From JAVWHX01 sp036639875 (GTDB lineage Bacteria; Bacillota_I; Bacilli_A; Erysipelotrichales; Coprobacillaceae): DNA of 60,642 bases. The stretch covers positions 1 to 60,642 of the forward strand of contig JAVWHX010000005.1 in assembly GCA_036639875.1 (NCBI GenBank). The letters are read 5' to 3'. A program made the position numbers and the translations under genes. Below, piece by piece: positions 32,397-41,598 of the stretch; the stretch's first letter is position 1, and the number at the start of each line of letters is the position of its first letter. The notes below the pieces were generated by a model, which saw only the letters and a program-made list of their open reading frames with translations, did not search any database and was not told the DNA's origin.

Positions 32397-32415
32397 ATTA
32401 GTAATGATTACTAAT
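32397..32415. promoter_or_regulatory. Fur/PerR-type palindrome before the hydrogenase-like gene
   Basis: ATTAGTAATGATTACTAAT is a perfect 9-1-9 palindrome whose core TAGTAAT-G-ATTACTA has the 7-1-7 layout of Fur-family boxes. It begins 15 bp before the ATG, a repressor position. Confidence 0.6.
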
Positions 32416-32652
32416 ATTATATAACTAATATCTATAGATGTCAATATATGGAAAGAGAAGATAGATTATTTCTTCTTACAAACATCATAAATTAGCCCTT
32501 TAAGGAAAAGAGTCAACTCTCTATTTTTGTTTTAATAAATTATTGATTATAAAAGAATAGCTTAATTGTGTTAAAATGACACTTCTATAAACATGATAAG
32601 GTATACAAAAATGACTTTAAATATTATAATAAGACCAAAGGAGTTGAGGAAG

Positions 32653-33312
32653 ATGCAAAAAATTCTTATTGTTGAAGACGACTGTGAGATTAATAATATG
32701 ATTAAAGAATTTTTAGAAGAACATGGTTATATTTGTACTCAAGCTTTTTCTGGAACTGAATGTCAGCTATTAACACGTACAGAAAGTTATGATCTTATTT
32801 TATTAGATTTGATGTTACCAGGAACGTCTGGTGAAAGTCTTATTCAAGACTTAGCTAAGACTTCTAAAGTGATTGTTTTATCAGCAAAACATGGTATTGA
32901 AAGTAAAGTGAATCTTTTAGAATTAGGAGCTAATGATTATATCTGCAAACCTTTTGATATTGACGAATTACTTGCTAGAGTGAAGGTTCAATTGCGTCAA
33001 CAAGAACCAAAACAAAGGCAGTTAACTTATAAAGATTGGACTATTGATTTAGATTTAATGACTTTAAATGTTGCTGGAGAATTGATTGATTTAACTGCTA
33101 GAGAATTTAAAATTATTGAATTGCTCATGCATTATCCTCAAAAAGTATTTACCAAAGAATATATTTATGAATATGTATGGGAAGATGAGTATATCATTGG
33201 AGATAAAACAATTCATGTACATATGAGTAATATCCGTACAAAACTAAAACCTACTGGAACAGATGGTTATATTCAAACAGTATGGGGTATGGGATTTAAG
33301 CTTATTGAATGA
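32653..33312 (+). CDS. OmpR-family response regulator (ABC cluster 1)
   Basis: 219 residues from the ATG at 32653, preceded by AAGGAG and GAGGAAG; longer in-frame starts lack a site. Receiver domain with VEDD (8-10) and phospho-acceptor Asp52 (LLDLMLPG), Lys in CKPFDID, then a winged helix (about 125-219) with ELLMHYPQKVFTKEYIYEYVW and TIHVHMSNIRTKL. Upstream of an ABC transporter and a kinase in the same direction; tandem 11-bp repeats follow its stop and probably bind it. Confidence 0.94.
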   Translation: MQKILIVEDDCEINNMIKEFLEEHGYICTQAFSGTECQLLTRTESYDLILLDLMLPGTSGESLIQDLAKTSKVIVLSAKHGIESKVNLLELGANDYICKPFDIDELLARVKVQLRQQEPKQRQLTYKDWTIDLDLMTLNVAGELIDLTAREFKIIELLMHYPQKVFTKEYIYEYVWEDEYIIGDKTIHVHMSNIRTKLKPTGTDGYIQTVWGMGFKLIE

Positions 33313-33314
33313 AA

Positions 33315-33376
33315 CTTAAACTTTTCTTAAACTTTTCTTTACGATTGTTGAAACATAATCGTTTATTCTGTTTATA
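33315..33376 (+). promoter_or_regulatory. Tandem 11-bp repeats and promoter before the ABC/kinase genes, cluster 1
   Basis: CTTAAACTTTT is repeated exactly at 33315-33325 and 33326-33336, with a partial third copy CTTTACG. These end next to TTGAAA (33348-33353), 17 bp, TTTATA (33371-33376). Head-to-tail 11-bp repeats beside the -35 are the classical site of an OmpR-type activator. Confidence 0.75.
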
Positions 33377-33396
33377 GAAAAGGAAGGAGTGTTGTT

Positions 33397-34317
33397 ATGA
33401 AAACACAATATGTTGTAAAAACACATCAACTATGTAAACAGTATGGTAAGCAGTATGCTGTTGATCATATTGATATGCATATTAAAAAAGGTGATATTTA
33501 TGGATTTATTGGAAGAAATGGTGCTGGTAAATCTACGACATTAAAAATGATTGCTGGACTTATTCAACCAAGTTTAGGTGAAATAGAGTTATTTGGAGAT
33601 GCTTTAACTAACCAAATAAGTCACCAACGCATTGGAATTCTTATTGAAGAGGCTGGTTTATATCCTCATCTTAATGCCTATGATAATCTTGAACTACAAG
33701 CAACATCATTAGGTGTTGTTGATAAACAAGTTATAGAAAATGTTTTAAAGCTTATGAATTTAGATCATGTTGAAAAAAAGAAAGTTAAAGATTTTTCAAT
33801 GGGAATGAAACAAAGATTAGGGATTGCTATGGCAATGTTAGGAAATCCAGATTTCTTAATCTTAGATGAACCAACAAATGGTTTAGATCCAGAAGGAATA
33901 CGTGAGATTAGAGAGACTTTATTGAAGTTAAATCAAGAACAAGGGATGACAATTATTGTGAGTTCTCATATTCTTGGTGAGTTAAATAAACTTGCAACGA
34001 CGTTTGGTATTATTAAAGATGGTGTTTTGATTCAAGAGATTTCAAAAGAAGAACTTGATCAAAAATGTAAAGAGTATTTATCTATTGAAGTTAAGGATAT
34101 AGAAAAAGCTTGTTTTGTTTTAGAAGAGATGAATGAAAATATTGAGTATGAAGTCGCAAGTCAAAACTGTATTCATATATATCAGTATACTGATTCTTCA
34201 CATCTTATATCTCATTTTGTTCATAATGAGATAGACATTATCTCTTGTTCATTTTATAGTCAAGATTTAGAAGACTATTTCTTGAAATTAATGGAAGGAG
34301 GGCAAACTCATGTTTAA
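33397..34317 (+). CDS. ABC transporter ATP-binding protein, BcrA-like
   Basis: 306 residues. Walker A GRNGAGKST (about 40-48), signature FSMGMKQR, Walker B FLILDEPTNGLDPEG, His switch SSHILGE. A C-terminal extension of about 80 residues is typical of BcrA/LanF-type ATPases that move bacitracin or lantibiotics. Overlaps the permease by eight bases. Confidence 0.93.
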   Translation: MKTQYVVKTHQLCKQYGKQYAVDHIDMHIKKGDIYGFIGRNGAGKSTTLKMIAGLIQPSLGEIELFGDALTNQISHQRIGILIEEAGLYPHLNAYDNLELQATSLGVVDKQVIENVLKLMNLDHVEKKKVKDFSMGMKQRLGIAMAMLGNPDFLILDEPTNGLDPEGIREIRETLLKLNQEQGMTIIVSSHILGELNKLATTFGIIKDGVLIQEISKEELDQKCKEYLSIEVKDIEKACFVLEEMNENIEYEVASQNCIHIYQYTDSSHLISHFVHNEIDIISCSFYSQDLEDYFLKLMEGGQTHV

Positions 34318-35116
34318 TCTTCTTCGAATGGATATAAAAAGATTAAAGAAATCTAAATCTTCTTATGTGATTCTTATTTTATCTATGCTTCTTTGTTTAT
34401 TGGCTTTTATGGCTTTATACATTGCATTAAATCCTGATTTACAAGCATGGATGAGGGAACATGGTTTTATATTTCAATTTAATGGTACGGATTCTTCTCA
34501 AATTCAAATGACATTGATAGATACATTCCAAAACACATATATACAAAGCTTCTTTGCTTTATTTATAGGGATTATGGTTGTTTTGTTTAACTGTCATGAA
34601 AATGAATGTGGTTTTTCTAAGAATATATTCAGTATCCATGTCAATAGATCACATTATCTTTTCAGTAAAATTATTTCTTTATCACTTTATTTTATCCTTG
34701 TGATATCTATATGTTTTATAGAAACTATTGTTCTCAATTTATGTTTATCATCTTTCTTTATAGTTAATCCAATAAATGAAATCATTCTTTATCTTGTTAT
34801 GTTATGGTTTTTGACAATAGCATTAGTATGTTTATATAGTGCATTATCAATATGGTTAAAAAGTAAATCTGGTTGTATTGGAACTGTCATCGTCTATGCA
34901 ACAGGAATTTGGTTATCTATTATACAACCACTTTTAGGTATTATAGGATGGCAACATATTTTAGATTATACACTTATGAATAATATTAATATCTTGGCAC
35001 AAAATGTTAAGAATATTGATATGAATTCTATTCTTGTTATGATTGTTAATGTTGGTATATATATTGTTGTATTTATAGTCTTAAGTCTATTAAGGTTATG
35101 TAAAAAAGATATTTAA
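34310..35116 (+). CDS. ABC-2 type permease (cluster 1)
   Basis: 268 residues with six predicted membrane helices: one at 18-40, a long extracellular segment (about 45-75), then five. Form and position fit BcrB/LanE/LanG-type permeases. With the ATPase it would form an exporter for a membrane-acting peptide. No second permease is present. Confidence 0.88.
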   Translation: MFNLLRMDIKRLKKSKSSYVILILSMLLCLLAFMALYIALNPDLQAWMREHGFIFQFNGTDSSQIQMTLIDTFQNTYIQSFFALFIGIMVVLFNCHENECGFSKNIFSIHVNRSHYLFSKIISLSLYFILVISICFIETIVLNLCLSSFFIVNPINEIILYLVMLWFLTIALVCLYSALSIWLKSKSGCIGTVIVYATGIWLSIIQPLLGIIGWQHILDYTLMNNINILAQNVKNIDMNSILVMIVNVGIYIVVFIVLSLLRLCKKDI

Positions 35117-35133
35117 AAAGGAGGTCAGATGAT

Positions 35134-36012
35134 ATGGTTTATCTTATTATGATTCTTATTGTCATTATCGTTTTGCTTGTGTTATATGTTATCCGTTGTC
35201 ATCATGAAGTGAAACATTTAACAAAACAATTAAAAACAATTAAAAATGGTAGCCATATCAAACTTACATCACAAGTTCATACAAAAGATTTCTCTGATCT
35301 TTATTTAGAAATCAATCAATTAATCACTCTTTATCAAGAAAAACAATTTCAAAATCAAAAAACTGAAGAAGAACTTAAGATGACTATTCAGAATATGGCA
35401 CATGACTTAAGAACACCACTTACAAGTTCTATAGGTTATATGCAGATGATGAGAAGTAGTCATGACAAAGAAAAGAAAGAGCGTTATTTATCCGTTTCTT
35501 TACAGAAGATGCAAGAGTTAAAAGATATGTTAGAAGAACTTTTCTTATATACCAAGTTAACCTCTGATCAATATCACTTAGATTTAGAAAAGATATCACT
35601 CTATCCTCTTTTTACAAAAGTTATTTTAAGCTTTTATGATTTGTTTCAAAAACAAAACAAAGAACCTATGATATTTTTTGATAATGAATTGATGATGTCT
35701 GTTGTGAATCAAGAAGCACTAGAACGAGTATTTCAAAATATTATTTATAATGCTCTTATTCATGGTGATGGTGATTTATCTGTTTATCAACATGAAAATA
35801 AAATGATCTTTAAAAACACTATGAAAGAGAATTATATTCCTTCAATAGATCATGTTTTTGATAGATTCTATAAAGCTGATCAATCTAGAAATAGAACATC
35901 TTCTGGTTTAGGTCTTGCTATTGTAAAAGAGTTTATGGAAAAAATGGGTGGGCATGTTCATGCTTATATAAAAGAGAATGAGTTTATTATTGAGTTAATA
36001 TTTCATAAATGA
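35134..36012 (+). CDS. Sensor histidine kinase with a single membrane span (cluster 1)
   Basis: 292 residues: one N-terminal helix (3-20) and almost no extracellular part, then a coiled coil, H-box MAHDLRTPLTSS (His90), N-box QNIIYNALIHG, and G-box SSGLGLAIVKEF. Such short sensors often respond through the co-encoded transporter. AAGGAGG precedes ATG. Partner of the regulator at 32653. Confidence 0.92.
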   Translation: MVYLIMILIVIIVLLVLYVIRCHHEVKHLTKQLKTIKNGSHIKLTSQVHTKDFSDLYLEINQLITLYQEKQFQNQKTEEELKMTIQNMAHDLRTPLTSSIGYMQMMRSSHDKEKKERYLSVSLQKMQELKDMLEELFLYTKLTSDQYHLDLEKISLYPLFTKVILSFYDLFQKQNKEPMIFFDNELMMSVVNQEALERVFQNIIYNALIHGDGDLSVYQHENKMIFKNTMKENYIPSIDHVFDRFYKADQSRNRTSSGLGLAIVKEFMEKMGGHVHAYIKENEFIIELIFHK

Positions 36013-36015
36013 GAA

Positions 36016-36045
36016 AAGGCTGTATAAATCAAATTATACAACCTT
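36016..36045. terminator. Two-way terminator between cluster 1 and the aminotransferase
   Basis: AAGGCTGTATAA pairs with TTATACAACCTT (one mismatch); U runs on both strands fit the converging genes. Confidence 0.85.
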
Positions 36046-36050
36046 CTTTT

Positions 36051-37223
36051 TTATTTGTTTTTTAATTTTTCTACAAACAAAGCAATTCGCTCTGTAGCAA
36101 GTTTTAACTCATCTAAACTGTATGCATATGAAACACGAACAAAACCTTCACCTGCAGGTCCAAATGCAGTTCCTGGTACACAAGCAACTTTTTGATCTTC
36201 TAACAATTGTTCACAGAACTCTTCTGAAGTCAAACCAGTAGATTTAATACAAGGGAATACATAGAAAGCCCCTTGAGGTTTAAATGTTTCTAATCCCATT
36301 TGATTAAATATTTTAACTAAGTAATTACGTCTTGCTTTATATGAATCACGCATTTCAGTTACTTCATCTTGACAATGTTTTAGTCCTTCAATTGCTCCAT
36401 ATTGAGCAGCAGATGGTGCAGACATAATAATATATTGATGAATTTTATTCATTGCACTAATAAAAACTTCATTAGCAAGTAAATATCCAAGTCTCCATCC
36501 AGTCATCGCAAAGGCTTTAGAAAATCCACTAACTATAATACATTGTTCTTTAATTTCTTCAAATACACCTATTGAACAAAACTCTTCTTCATAACTCAAT
36601 TCAGCATAAACTTCATCAGATAAAACAATTAATCCATGCTTTTTAATAATAGGAACAATCTTTTCATAATCCTCTTTTGTCATAAATCCACCTGTTGGAT
36701 TAGAAGGATAATTCATTAATAAAGCTTTTGTTTTAGGTGTTATAGCTGCTTCTAATAATTCTGGTGTTAATTTAAATTGATTCTCATGACATAACTCAAT
36801 TGAAACAGGGATTCCACCTGATAATTCAACACCTGGTGTATATGCAACATATCCAGGATCTAAAACTATCATTTCATCTCCAGGATTAATAATCGCTCTA
36901 ATTGCAATATCAATTGCTTCTGAACCACCTACAGTGACAATACAATTTCTTTTTGGATCATAAGATACTTGGAATCTCTTTTGATAATATTTACAGATTT
37001 CTTGTCTTAATTCAAGCAATCCTTGATTGGCTGTATAAAAAGTCTTCCCTTTTTCAATAGAATAGATAGCTGCCTCTCTAATCGCCCAAGGCGTTGTAAA
37101 GTCTGGTTCCCCAACCCCTAAAGAAATAACACCTTCCATTTGTGAAGCCAAATCAAAGAACTTTCTAATACCACTTGGTTTAATAGCCTTGACTCTTTCA
37201 CTTAACATATCTTGATAATTCAT
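36051..37223 (-). CDS. Class I PLP-dependent aminotransferase (PatA/AspC-like)
   Basis: 390 residues. ISLGVGEPDF near the N-terminus, NYPSNPTGG (171-179), SDEVYAEL, and Schiff-base Lys236 in SGFSKAFAMTGWRLGY. Closest in style to aspartate/aromatic aminotransferases such as PatA. It overlaps the upstream Lrp-type regulator gene by one base, a common Firmicute pair, so its level is probably set by an amino acid. Confidence 0.93.
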   Translation of the reverse strand: MNYQDMLSERVKAIKPSGIRKFFDLASQMEGVISLGVGEPDFTTPWAIREAAIYSIEKGKTFYTANQGLLELRQEICKYYQKRFQVSYDPKRNCIVTVGGSEAIDIAIRAIINPGDEMIVLDPGYVAYTPGVELSGGIPVSIELCHENQFKLTPELLEAAITPKTKALLMNYPSNPTGGFMTKEDYEKIVPIIKKHGLIVLSDEVYAELSYEEEFCSIGVFEEIKEQCIIVSGFSKAFAMTGWRLGYLLANEVFISAMNKIHQYIIMSAPSAAQYGAIEGLKHCQDEVTEMRDSYKARRNYLVKIFNQMGLETFKPQGAFYVFPCIKSTGLTSEEFCEQLLEDQKVACVPGTAFGPAGEGFVRVSYAYSLDELKLATERIALFVEKLKNK

Positions 37224-37714
37224 TATGGAGTCACCACCAATCTATCATTCTTACCATCTTCATCTTCAATTAAAATAATTCCATTGTTCTTATATTGTTT
37301 TAAAACAAAATAAGTTGTCGTACCTGTAACACCATCTAAACAAGCCAATTTACTAGCAACAAAGTGAGCAACTTCTTGCATTGTCTTTCCTTTAACAGTA
37401 GCCGTAAATTCAAAACTACCACTTAATAAGAAAACCGTATCAACTTCTTTAAATTTATAAATACGACTTGCTATTCTATCATAACCATATTCTCTTTCAG
37501 GATTAGCATTAATCTGAATAAGTGCAGTAACTATTTCAGTATTTGTTTTATCCCAATTGACAATTGTATGATAACCACAGATAACCTTTTCCTTTTCTAA
37601 TTCATTCATTCTACTTAAAACATTATCTTCTGTTTCGTCTAAGGCGGCCGCAAGATCAGTCACTTCCATTCTTGCATTTTGTTGTAATAGACTTAATAAT
37701 AATTTGTCTTCCAT
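37223..37714 (-). CDS. Lrp/AsnC-family regulator
   Basis: 163 residues. N-terminal helix-turn-helix (LSLLQQNARMEVTDLAAALDETEDNVLSRMNELEKEKVICGY, about 4-47) and a C-terminal RAM ligand domain (about 65-145) with VDTVFLLSGSFEF and DGVTGTTTYFVLKQY. Shares an operon with the aminotransferase. AAGGAGGAATGTT precedes ATG. Confidence 0.92.
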   Translation of the reverse strand: MEDKLLLSLLQQNARMEVTDLAAALDETEDNVLSRMNELEKEKVICGYHTIVNWDKTNTEIVTALIQINANPEREYGYDRIASRIYKFKEVDTVFLLSGSFEFTATVKGKTMQEVAHFVASKLACLDGVTGTTTYFVLKQYKNNGIILIEDEDGKNDRLVVTP

Positions 37715-37813
37715 AACATTCCTCCTTTTTGTTTATTTTATTGTATTACAATTTTAAGTATTAGTAAATAGATTATTATTGTGATAAAATAGATTTATGA
37801 AAGGGGTTTAACT

Positions 37814-38845
37814 ATGAAAATGTTATATGTTGCTAGTTATGGAAAAGGTCATCATAAAGGAATATATATTTTAAAGTTTAATGAAGAAACTTTAGAATTA
37901 AAGCGAGTTCAACAGATTGTTACTCAAGATTTTCCTTCTTATATGATTACAAATAATCATGTTTTATATGTTGCTTATAAAAATGCAAGTTCTTTTAATG
38001 ATGGTGGTGGATTAGGAAGTTTTTCTATTTATAAAGATGAATTGATATTAAATAATAATTATAATTCTAGTGGTCGTTCTTATACTCATCTTTGTGTTGA
38101 TGATAAGCAAAGATATATCTTTGCAGCTAATTATCATGTTGGAGCAACTGCCTCATATCAATTAGAAAACAAAATTATTACCCAAAAGATTTCTGCTGTT
38201 AGACATAAAGGATTAGGTCCAGATTTATTAAAACGACAAACTGGTCCACACGCACATTGTGTTGGAATTACTCCTGATCAACAATTCGTTTATTCAGTTG
38301 ATTTAGGAGCTGATAAAGTTGTTATGTATCGCTATAATCAAGGTGTTTTACTTGAAGATAAAACATATACCCTTAATGTTTTACCTGGCTCAGGACCCCG
38401 TCATATGATTTTCTCAAATGATGGTAGATTTGCATATCTTGTCAATGAGATTGCTAATAATATTATGGTCTTTAAGTATTGCGAAGGACATTTCAATCTT
38501 ATTCAAGCTATTCATTGTATCCCTCGACATTATAAAGGTTTCTCAAGTGCATCAGCAATTCGTTTAACATCTTTAGGTGAGCATCTCTTTGTTTCAAATC
38601 GAGGTCATGATAGTATTGCGATGTATCGAGTGAATAAAGAATCAGGAAAGATTTCTTTACTCTATATGGTTCATACAGGAAAAGGTCCTAGAGATTTTCA
38701 TATTTATGATGATAAGTATTTGATTATTGGTTGCCAAGAAGATAATCAAATTCAAGTGATGACTTTTGATGAAGAAACAGAAACATTAACATTAACTGAT
38801 TCATCTTTAGAAATCCCAGCACCTGTTTGTATAGCATTTGAATAG
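37814..38845 (+). CDS. Lactonase-family beta-propeller protein (6-phosphogluconolactonase-like)
   Basis: 343 residues without signal peptide. Family stretches: YTHLCVDDKQRYIFAANYHVGA, GPHAHCVGITPDQQFVYSVDLGADKV, PGSGPRHMIFSNDGRFAYLVNE, LFVSNRGHDSIAMY and GKGPRDFHIYDDKYLI, each a propeller blade. This is the Pgl/YbhE fold, which hydrolyses 6-phosphogluconolactone in some members. The exact substrate is uncertain. Divergent from the Lrp gene. Confidence 0.9.
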   Translation: MKMLYVASYGKGHHKGIYILKFNEETLELKRVQQIVTQDFPSYMITNNHVLYVAYKNASSFNDGGGLGSFSIYKDELILNNNYNSSGRSYTHLCVDDKQRYIFAANYHVGATASYQLENKIITQKISAVRHKGLGPDLLKRQTGPHAHCVGITPDQQFVYSVDLGADKVVMYRYNQGVLLEDKTYTLNVLPGSGPRHMIFSNDGRFAYLVNEIANNIMVFKYCEGHFNLIQAIHCIPRHYKGFSSASAIRLTSLGEHLFVSNRGHDSIAMYRVNKESGKISLLYMVHTGKGPRDFHIYDDKYLIIGCQEDNQIQVMTFDEETETLTLTDSSLEIPAPVCIAFE

Positions 38846-38850
38846 TTAAT

Positions 38851-38878
38851 AAGAGTTAGTCTATTATGGCTATCTCTT
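38851..38878 (+). terminator. Terminator of the lactonase gene
   Basis: AAGAGTTAGTC with GGCTATCTCTT (one mismatch, one G-U), then six U. Confidence 0.6.
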
Positions 38879-38952
38879 TTTTATATTATTATAATTATTT
38901 TTATTGCAATATATTATTATCAAGAGTATACTAAAGGTAGGAGGATGATATT

Positions 38953-39366
38953 ATGAATAATAATATTCTTATTGGAAACAAAAAGCATGGTTGTTTTATT
39001 GATAATGATAAAAGGATTCTAAGATATTATGACTTACTCAGTTTATACGAAAAGCTAAAAGGAAAAGACAAACTTACTGAGTTAAGGTTTGATGATATCA
39101 ATGTTATTACAATAGATTATAGTGTTGTGGATACTCCAAGACTTGGTTCAACAACTATAACTCTATCAATTACATGTGCTAATAATTCATCTTACGATTT
39201 TCCTTTACTTTTTTGGGAAACAGAAAGAGAGGATTTTAATATATTCTTTCAACTCTTATTGAATTCTCAAATCAATATCAAAGATCCTTATCATATCATT
39301 GAAACAATATTAAACAGTACTGATACTATTGGTACCATTCTAAGTGAAATTTATAATCAAAAATAG
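38953..39366 (+). CDS. Hypothetical cytosolic protein, 137 residues
   Basis: No family recognised. The sequence alternates strands and charged turns (KHGCFIDNDKRILRYYDLLSL, LTELRFDDINVITIDYSVVD, STTITLSITCANNSSYDFPL) and ends in a helix, which would suit a small PH-like or beta-sandwich fold. No signal peptide or membrane span. Good ribosome binding site (GGAGG) and a following terminator support a real gene. Confidence 0.75.
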   Translation: MNNNILIGNKKHGCFIDNDKRILRYYDLLSLYEKLKGKDKLTELRFDDINVITIDYSVVDTPRLGSTTITLSITCANNSSYDFPLLFWETEREDFNIFFQLLLNSQINIKDPYHIIETILNSTDTIGTILSEIYNQK

Positions 39367-39375
39367 TTATATATT

Positions 39376-39400
39376 GAGGTGGCTTTATAAAAGTCCCCTC
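39376..39400 (+). terminator. Terminator after the 137-residue gene
   Basis: GAGGTGGCTTT with AAGTCCCCTC (imperfect), followed by seven U. Confidence 0.6.
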
Positions 39401-39468
39401 TTTTTTTGTGATAAGAGATACAATCAGTTTAAGTTCTTAATATTAAAATATAACACCTTCCGTTTTAT

Positions 39469-39490
39469 ATGATACAATTATGATACAAGT
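39469..39490 (+). promoter_or_regulatory. Tandem repeat ATGATACAA upstream of regulator gene, cluster 2
   Basis: ATGATACAATT (39469-39479) and ATGATACAAGT (39480-39490), exactly 11 bp apart, 35 bp before the regulator ATG. A matching pair occurs at 42384-42405. Confidence 0.65.
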
Positions 39491-39524
39491 AGAAGTTAAA
39501 CTTATATGAAGATGGGGTGAATAT

Positions 39525-40193
39525 ATGAAAATCTTAATTGTTGAAGATGAAAAAGCAATTGCAGAATTAATGATGATGAATTTGAAACGTGTTGGTTATG
39601 ATTGTGATTATGCACAGGATGGCAAAGTTGGGGCAGACAAAATTGAAACAGAAAATTATGATTTGATTTTATTAGATATTATGCTTCCAGAAATTGATGG
39701 TTATGAGCTAATGGAGTATATTGAACCAATGGGAATTCCTGTTATCTTTATAACTGCTAAAGGAAGTGTAAAGGATAAAGTTAAAGGATTGCATATGGGG
39801 GCTGATGATTATCTTGTCAAGCCATTTTCTATTGATGAGTTATTAGCTAGAGTTGAGAGTGTTTTAAGAAGATATCATAAAGGAATGCAAATAATCAATA
39901 TCCTCAATCTAACAATTGATACAGCTAGCCATCATGTTTATTTAGATCAACAAGTCATTGAATTAACACATAAAGAATATGACTTGTTATTATTTTTAGT
40001 ACAAAATAAAAACATTGCTTTATATCGTGATATCCTATATCAAAAAATATGGGGTGAAGAGTTTTTCGATAATACTAGAACTTTAGATTTACATATCCAA
40101 AGGTTACGTAAAAAATTAGGTTGGCAAGAGGTGATTAAAACAGTTTATAAAGTAGGTTATATGTTGGAGGAACACAATGAAATTTGCAGATAA
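39525..40193 (+). CDS. OmpR-family response regulator (ABC cluster 2)
   Basis: 222 residues. Receiver with VEDE and phospho-acceptor Asp51 (LLDIMLPE), Lys in VKPFSID; winged helix from about 125 with LTHKEYDLLLFLVQ and TRTLDLHIQRLRKKLG. Overlaps the kinase gene by 17 bases. TGATACAA tandem repeats before it and before the lipoprotein/ABC operon suggest it controls both. Confidence 0.94.
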   Translation: MKILIVEDEKAIAELMMMNLKRVGYDCDYAQDGKVGADKIETENYDLILLDIMLPEIDGYELMEYIEPMGIPVIFITAKGSVKDKVKGLHMGADDYLVKPFSIDELLARVESVLRRYHKGMQIINILNLTIDTASHHVYLDQQVIELTHKEYDLLLFLVQNKNIALYRDILYQKIWGEEFFDNTRTLDLHIQRLRKKLGWQEVIKTVYKVGYMLEEHNEICR

Positions 40194-41598
40194 GATTATA
40201 TATTCATGTTTACTTGTTATTGTAGTGGTGTATACACTTGGATCAACAATTATGATTGTCCAAAATCATAATCATTTATTAGAAACTGTGACTCAACAAA
40301 ATAAATCATCTCATGAAATAGAAAGCTATTCAATAGAATCAAGACTCTTACAAGATGCATCAAGTGATACAACATCTCAAGGTAAAAATTCAGATGTCTT
40401 ATTACAAAGAGCCATCTATTATATTCAACAATTTCATAGTTCAATAGAACAACCTCTTGTCTCTTATGCACTTTTAGGTTCAAACAATCAGATTCTTTAT
40501 TCAAAAATTGATAAAGACATTGAAGAAAATGTTATAAAAAATAAAAATGAACACTATGCTTATACAACAATCAATTCTCAAAATTATATGATTATTTCAT
40601 CTGAAATTAAAGCAGGTGAACAAAAATACAGTTTTCTAGGATGTTATAATATTACGCCGACATTTGAAGAAAGAACAAGACAATTTTATAGTTCACTTTA
40701 TATTGGTATCTTTGTTTTAGGTTTATCTTATTTTATTTTAAGAGCGCTAGCTCGTTATTTAACTTCATCAATTTTGAAACTCAACACTGTGAGTCAACGT
40801 ATTGCTGCTGGAAATTATAGTGAAAGAACTTGTATAGATAGTCATGATGAAATTGGTGAATTATCAAAGAGTTTTGATGAGATGGCTGAAACCAATGAGC
40901 AAACAATTCACGAACTCCAACACAATGTTCAACAAAGAGAAGACTTTATGGGAAGTTTTTCTCATGAAATCAAAACACCAATGACAGCGATATTAGGGTT
41001 TGCTGATATGATGAGAACTTATGATTGTGATAGTGAATCAAGACAAAAGGCAGCTCAGTATATTTATACTGAAGGGAAAAGATTAGAAACATTATCTTAT
41101 GCTTTAATGGATTTATTATCATTAGATCAACAACATGTTGAATTTGAACCTATTTCAATAACATCTATTATGAAACAATTAGACTATTATTATGAAGGTA
41201 AGAAACTTGATATCAATATCGTTTTTGATTATCAAGAATGTCTATTAAATTCACAAGATGATCTCTTATTTGCCTTAATGAGAAACTTAATTGATAATGC
41301 GATAAAAGCATCATCATCTCAACAAGAGATTCTTATTAAAGGGTATGTGAATAAAGACAGATATATAATCATTATTCAAGATCATGGAATTGGAATGTCT
41401 CAAGAAGATATTGAAAAAGTCACAGAACCTTTCTATATGGCAGATAAATCTCGTGCACGTTCTCAAGGTGGGGCTGGACTAGGATTATCTTTGGTTAAAC
41501 GTATATGTGATGTTCATCATACAAAATTGACTATAACATCTATATTAAATCAAGGGACAACAGTTAGCTTTGATATTGGGGTTTATCAAGATGAGTAG
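40177..41598 (+). CDS. Sensor histidine kinase with HAMP domain (cluster 2)
   Basis: 473 residues. Two membrane helices (about 7-27 and 165-186) flank an extracellular sensor domain. HAMP domain about 188-240 (LNTVSQRIAAGNYSERT), H-box SFSHEIKTPMTAI (His263), N-box LMRNLIDNAIKAS, G-box GGAGLGLSLVKRI. Pairs with the overlapping regulator. The next gene overlaps by eight bases. Confidence 0.94.
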   Translation: MKFADKIIYSCLLVIVVVYTLGSTIMIVQNHNHLLETVTQQNKSSHEIESYSIESRLLQDASSDTTSQGKNSDVLLQRAIYYIQQFHSSIEQPLVSYALLGSNNQILYSKIDKDIEENVIKNKNEHYAYTTINSQNYMIISSEIKAGEQKYSFLGCYNITPTFEERTRQFYSSLYIGIFVLGLSYFILRALARYLTSSILKLNTVSQRIAAGNYSERTCIDSHDEIGELSKSFDEMAETNEQTIHELQHNVQQREDFMGSFSHEIKTPMTAILGFADMMRTYDCDSESRQKAAQYIYTEGKRLETLSYALMDLLSLDQQHVEFEPISITSIMKQLDYYYEGKKLDINIVFDYQECLLNSQDDLLFALMRNLIDNAIKASSSQQEILIKGYVNKDRYIIIIQDHGIGMSQEDIEKVTEPFYMADKSRARSQGGAGLGLSLVKRICDVHHTKLTITSILNQGTTVSFDIGVYQDE

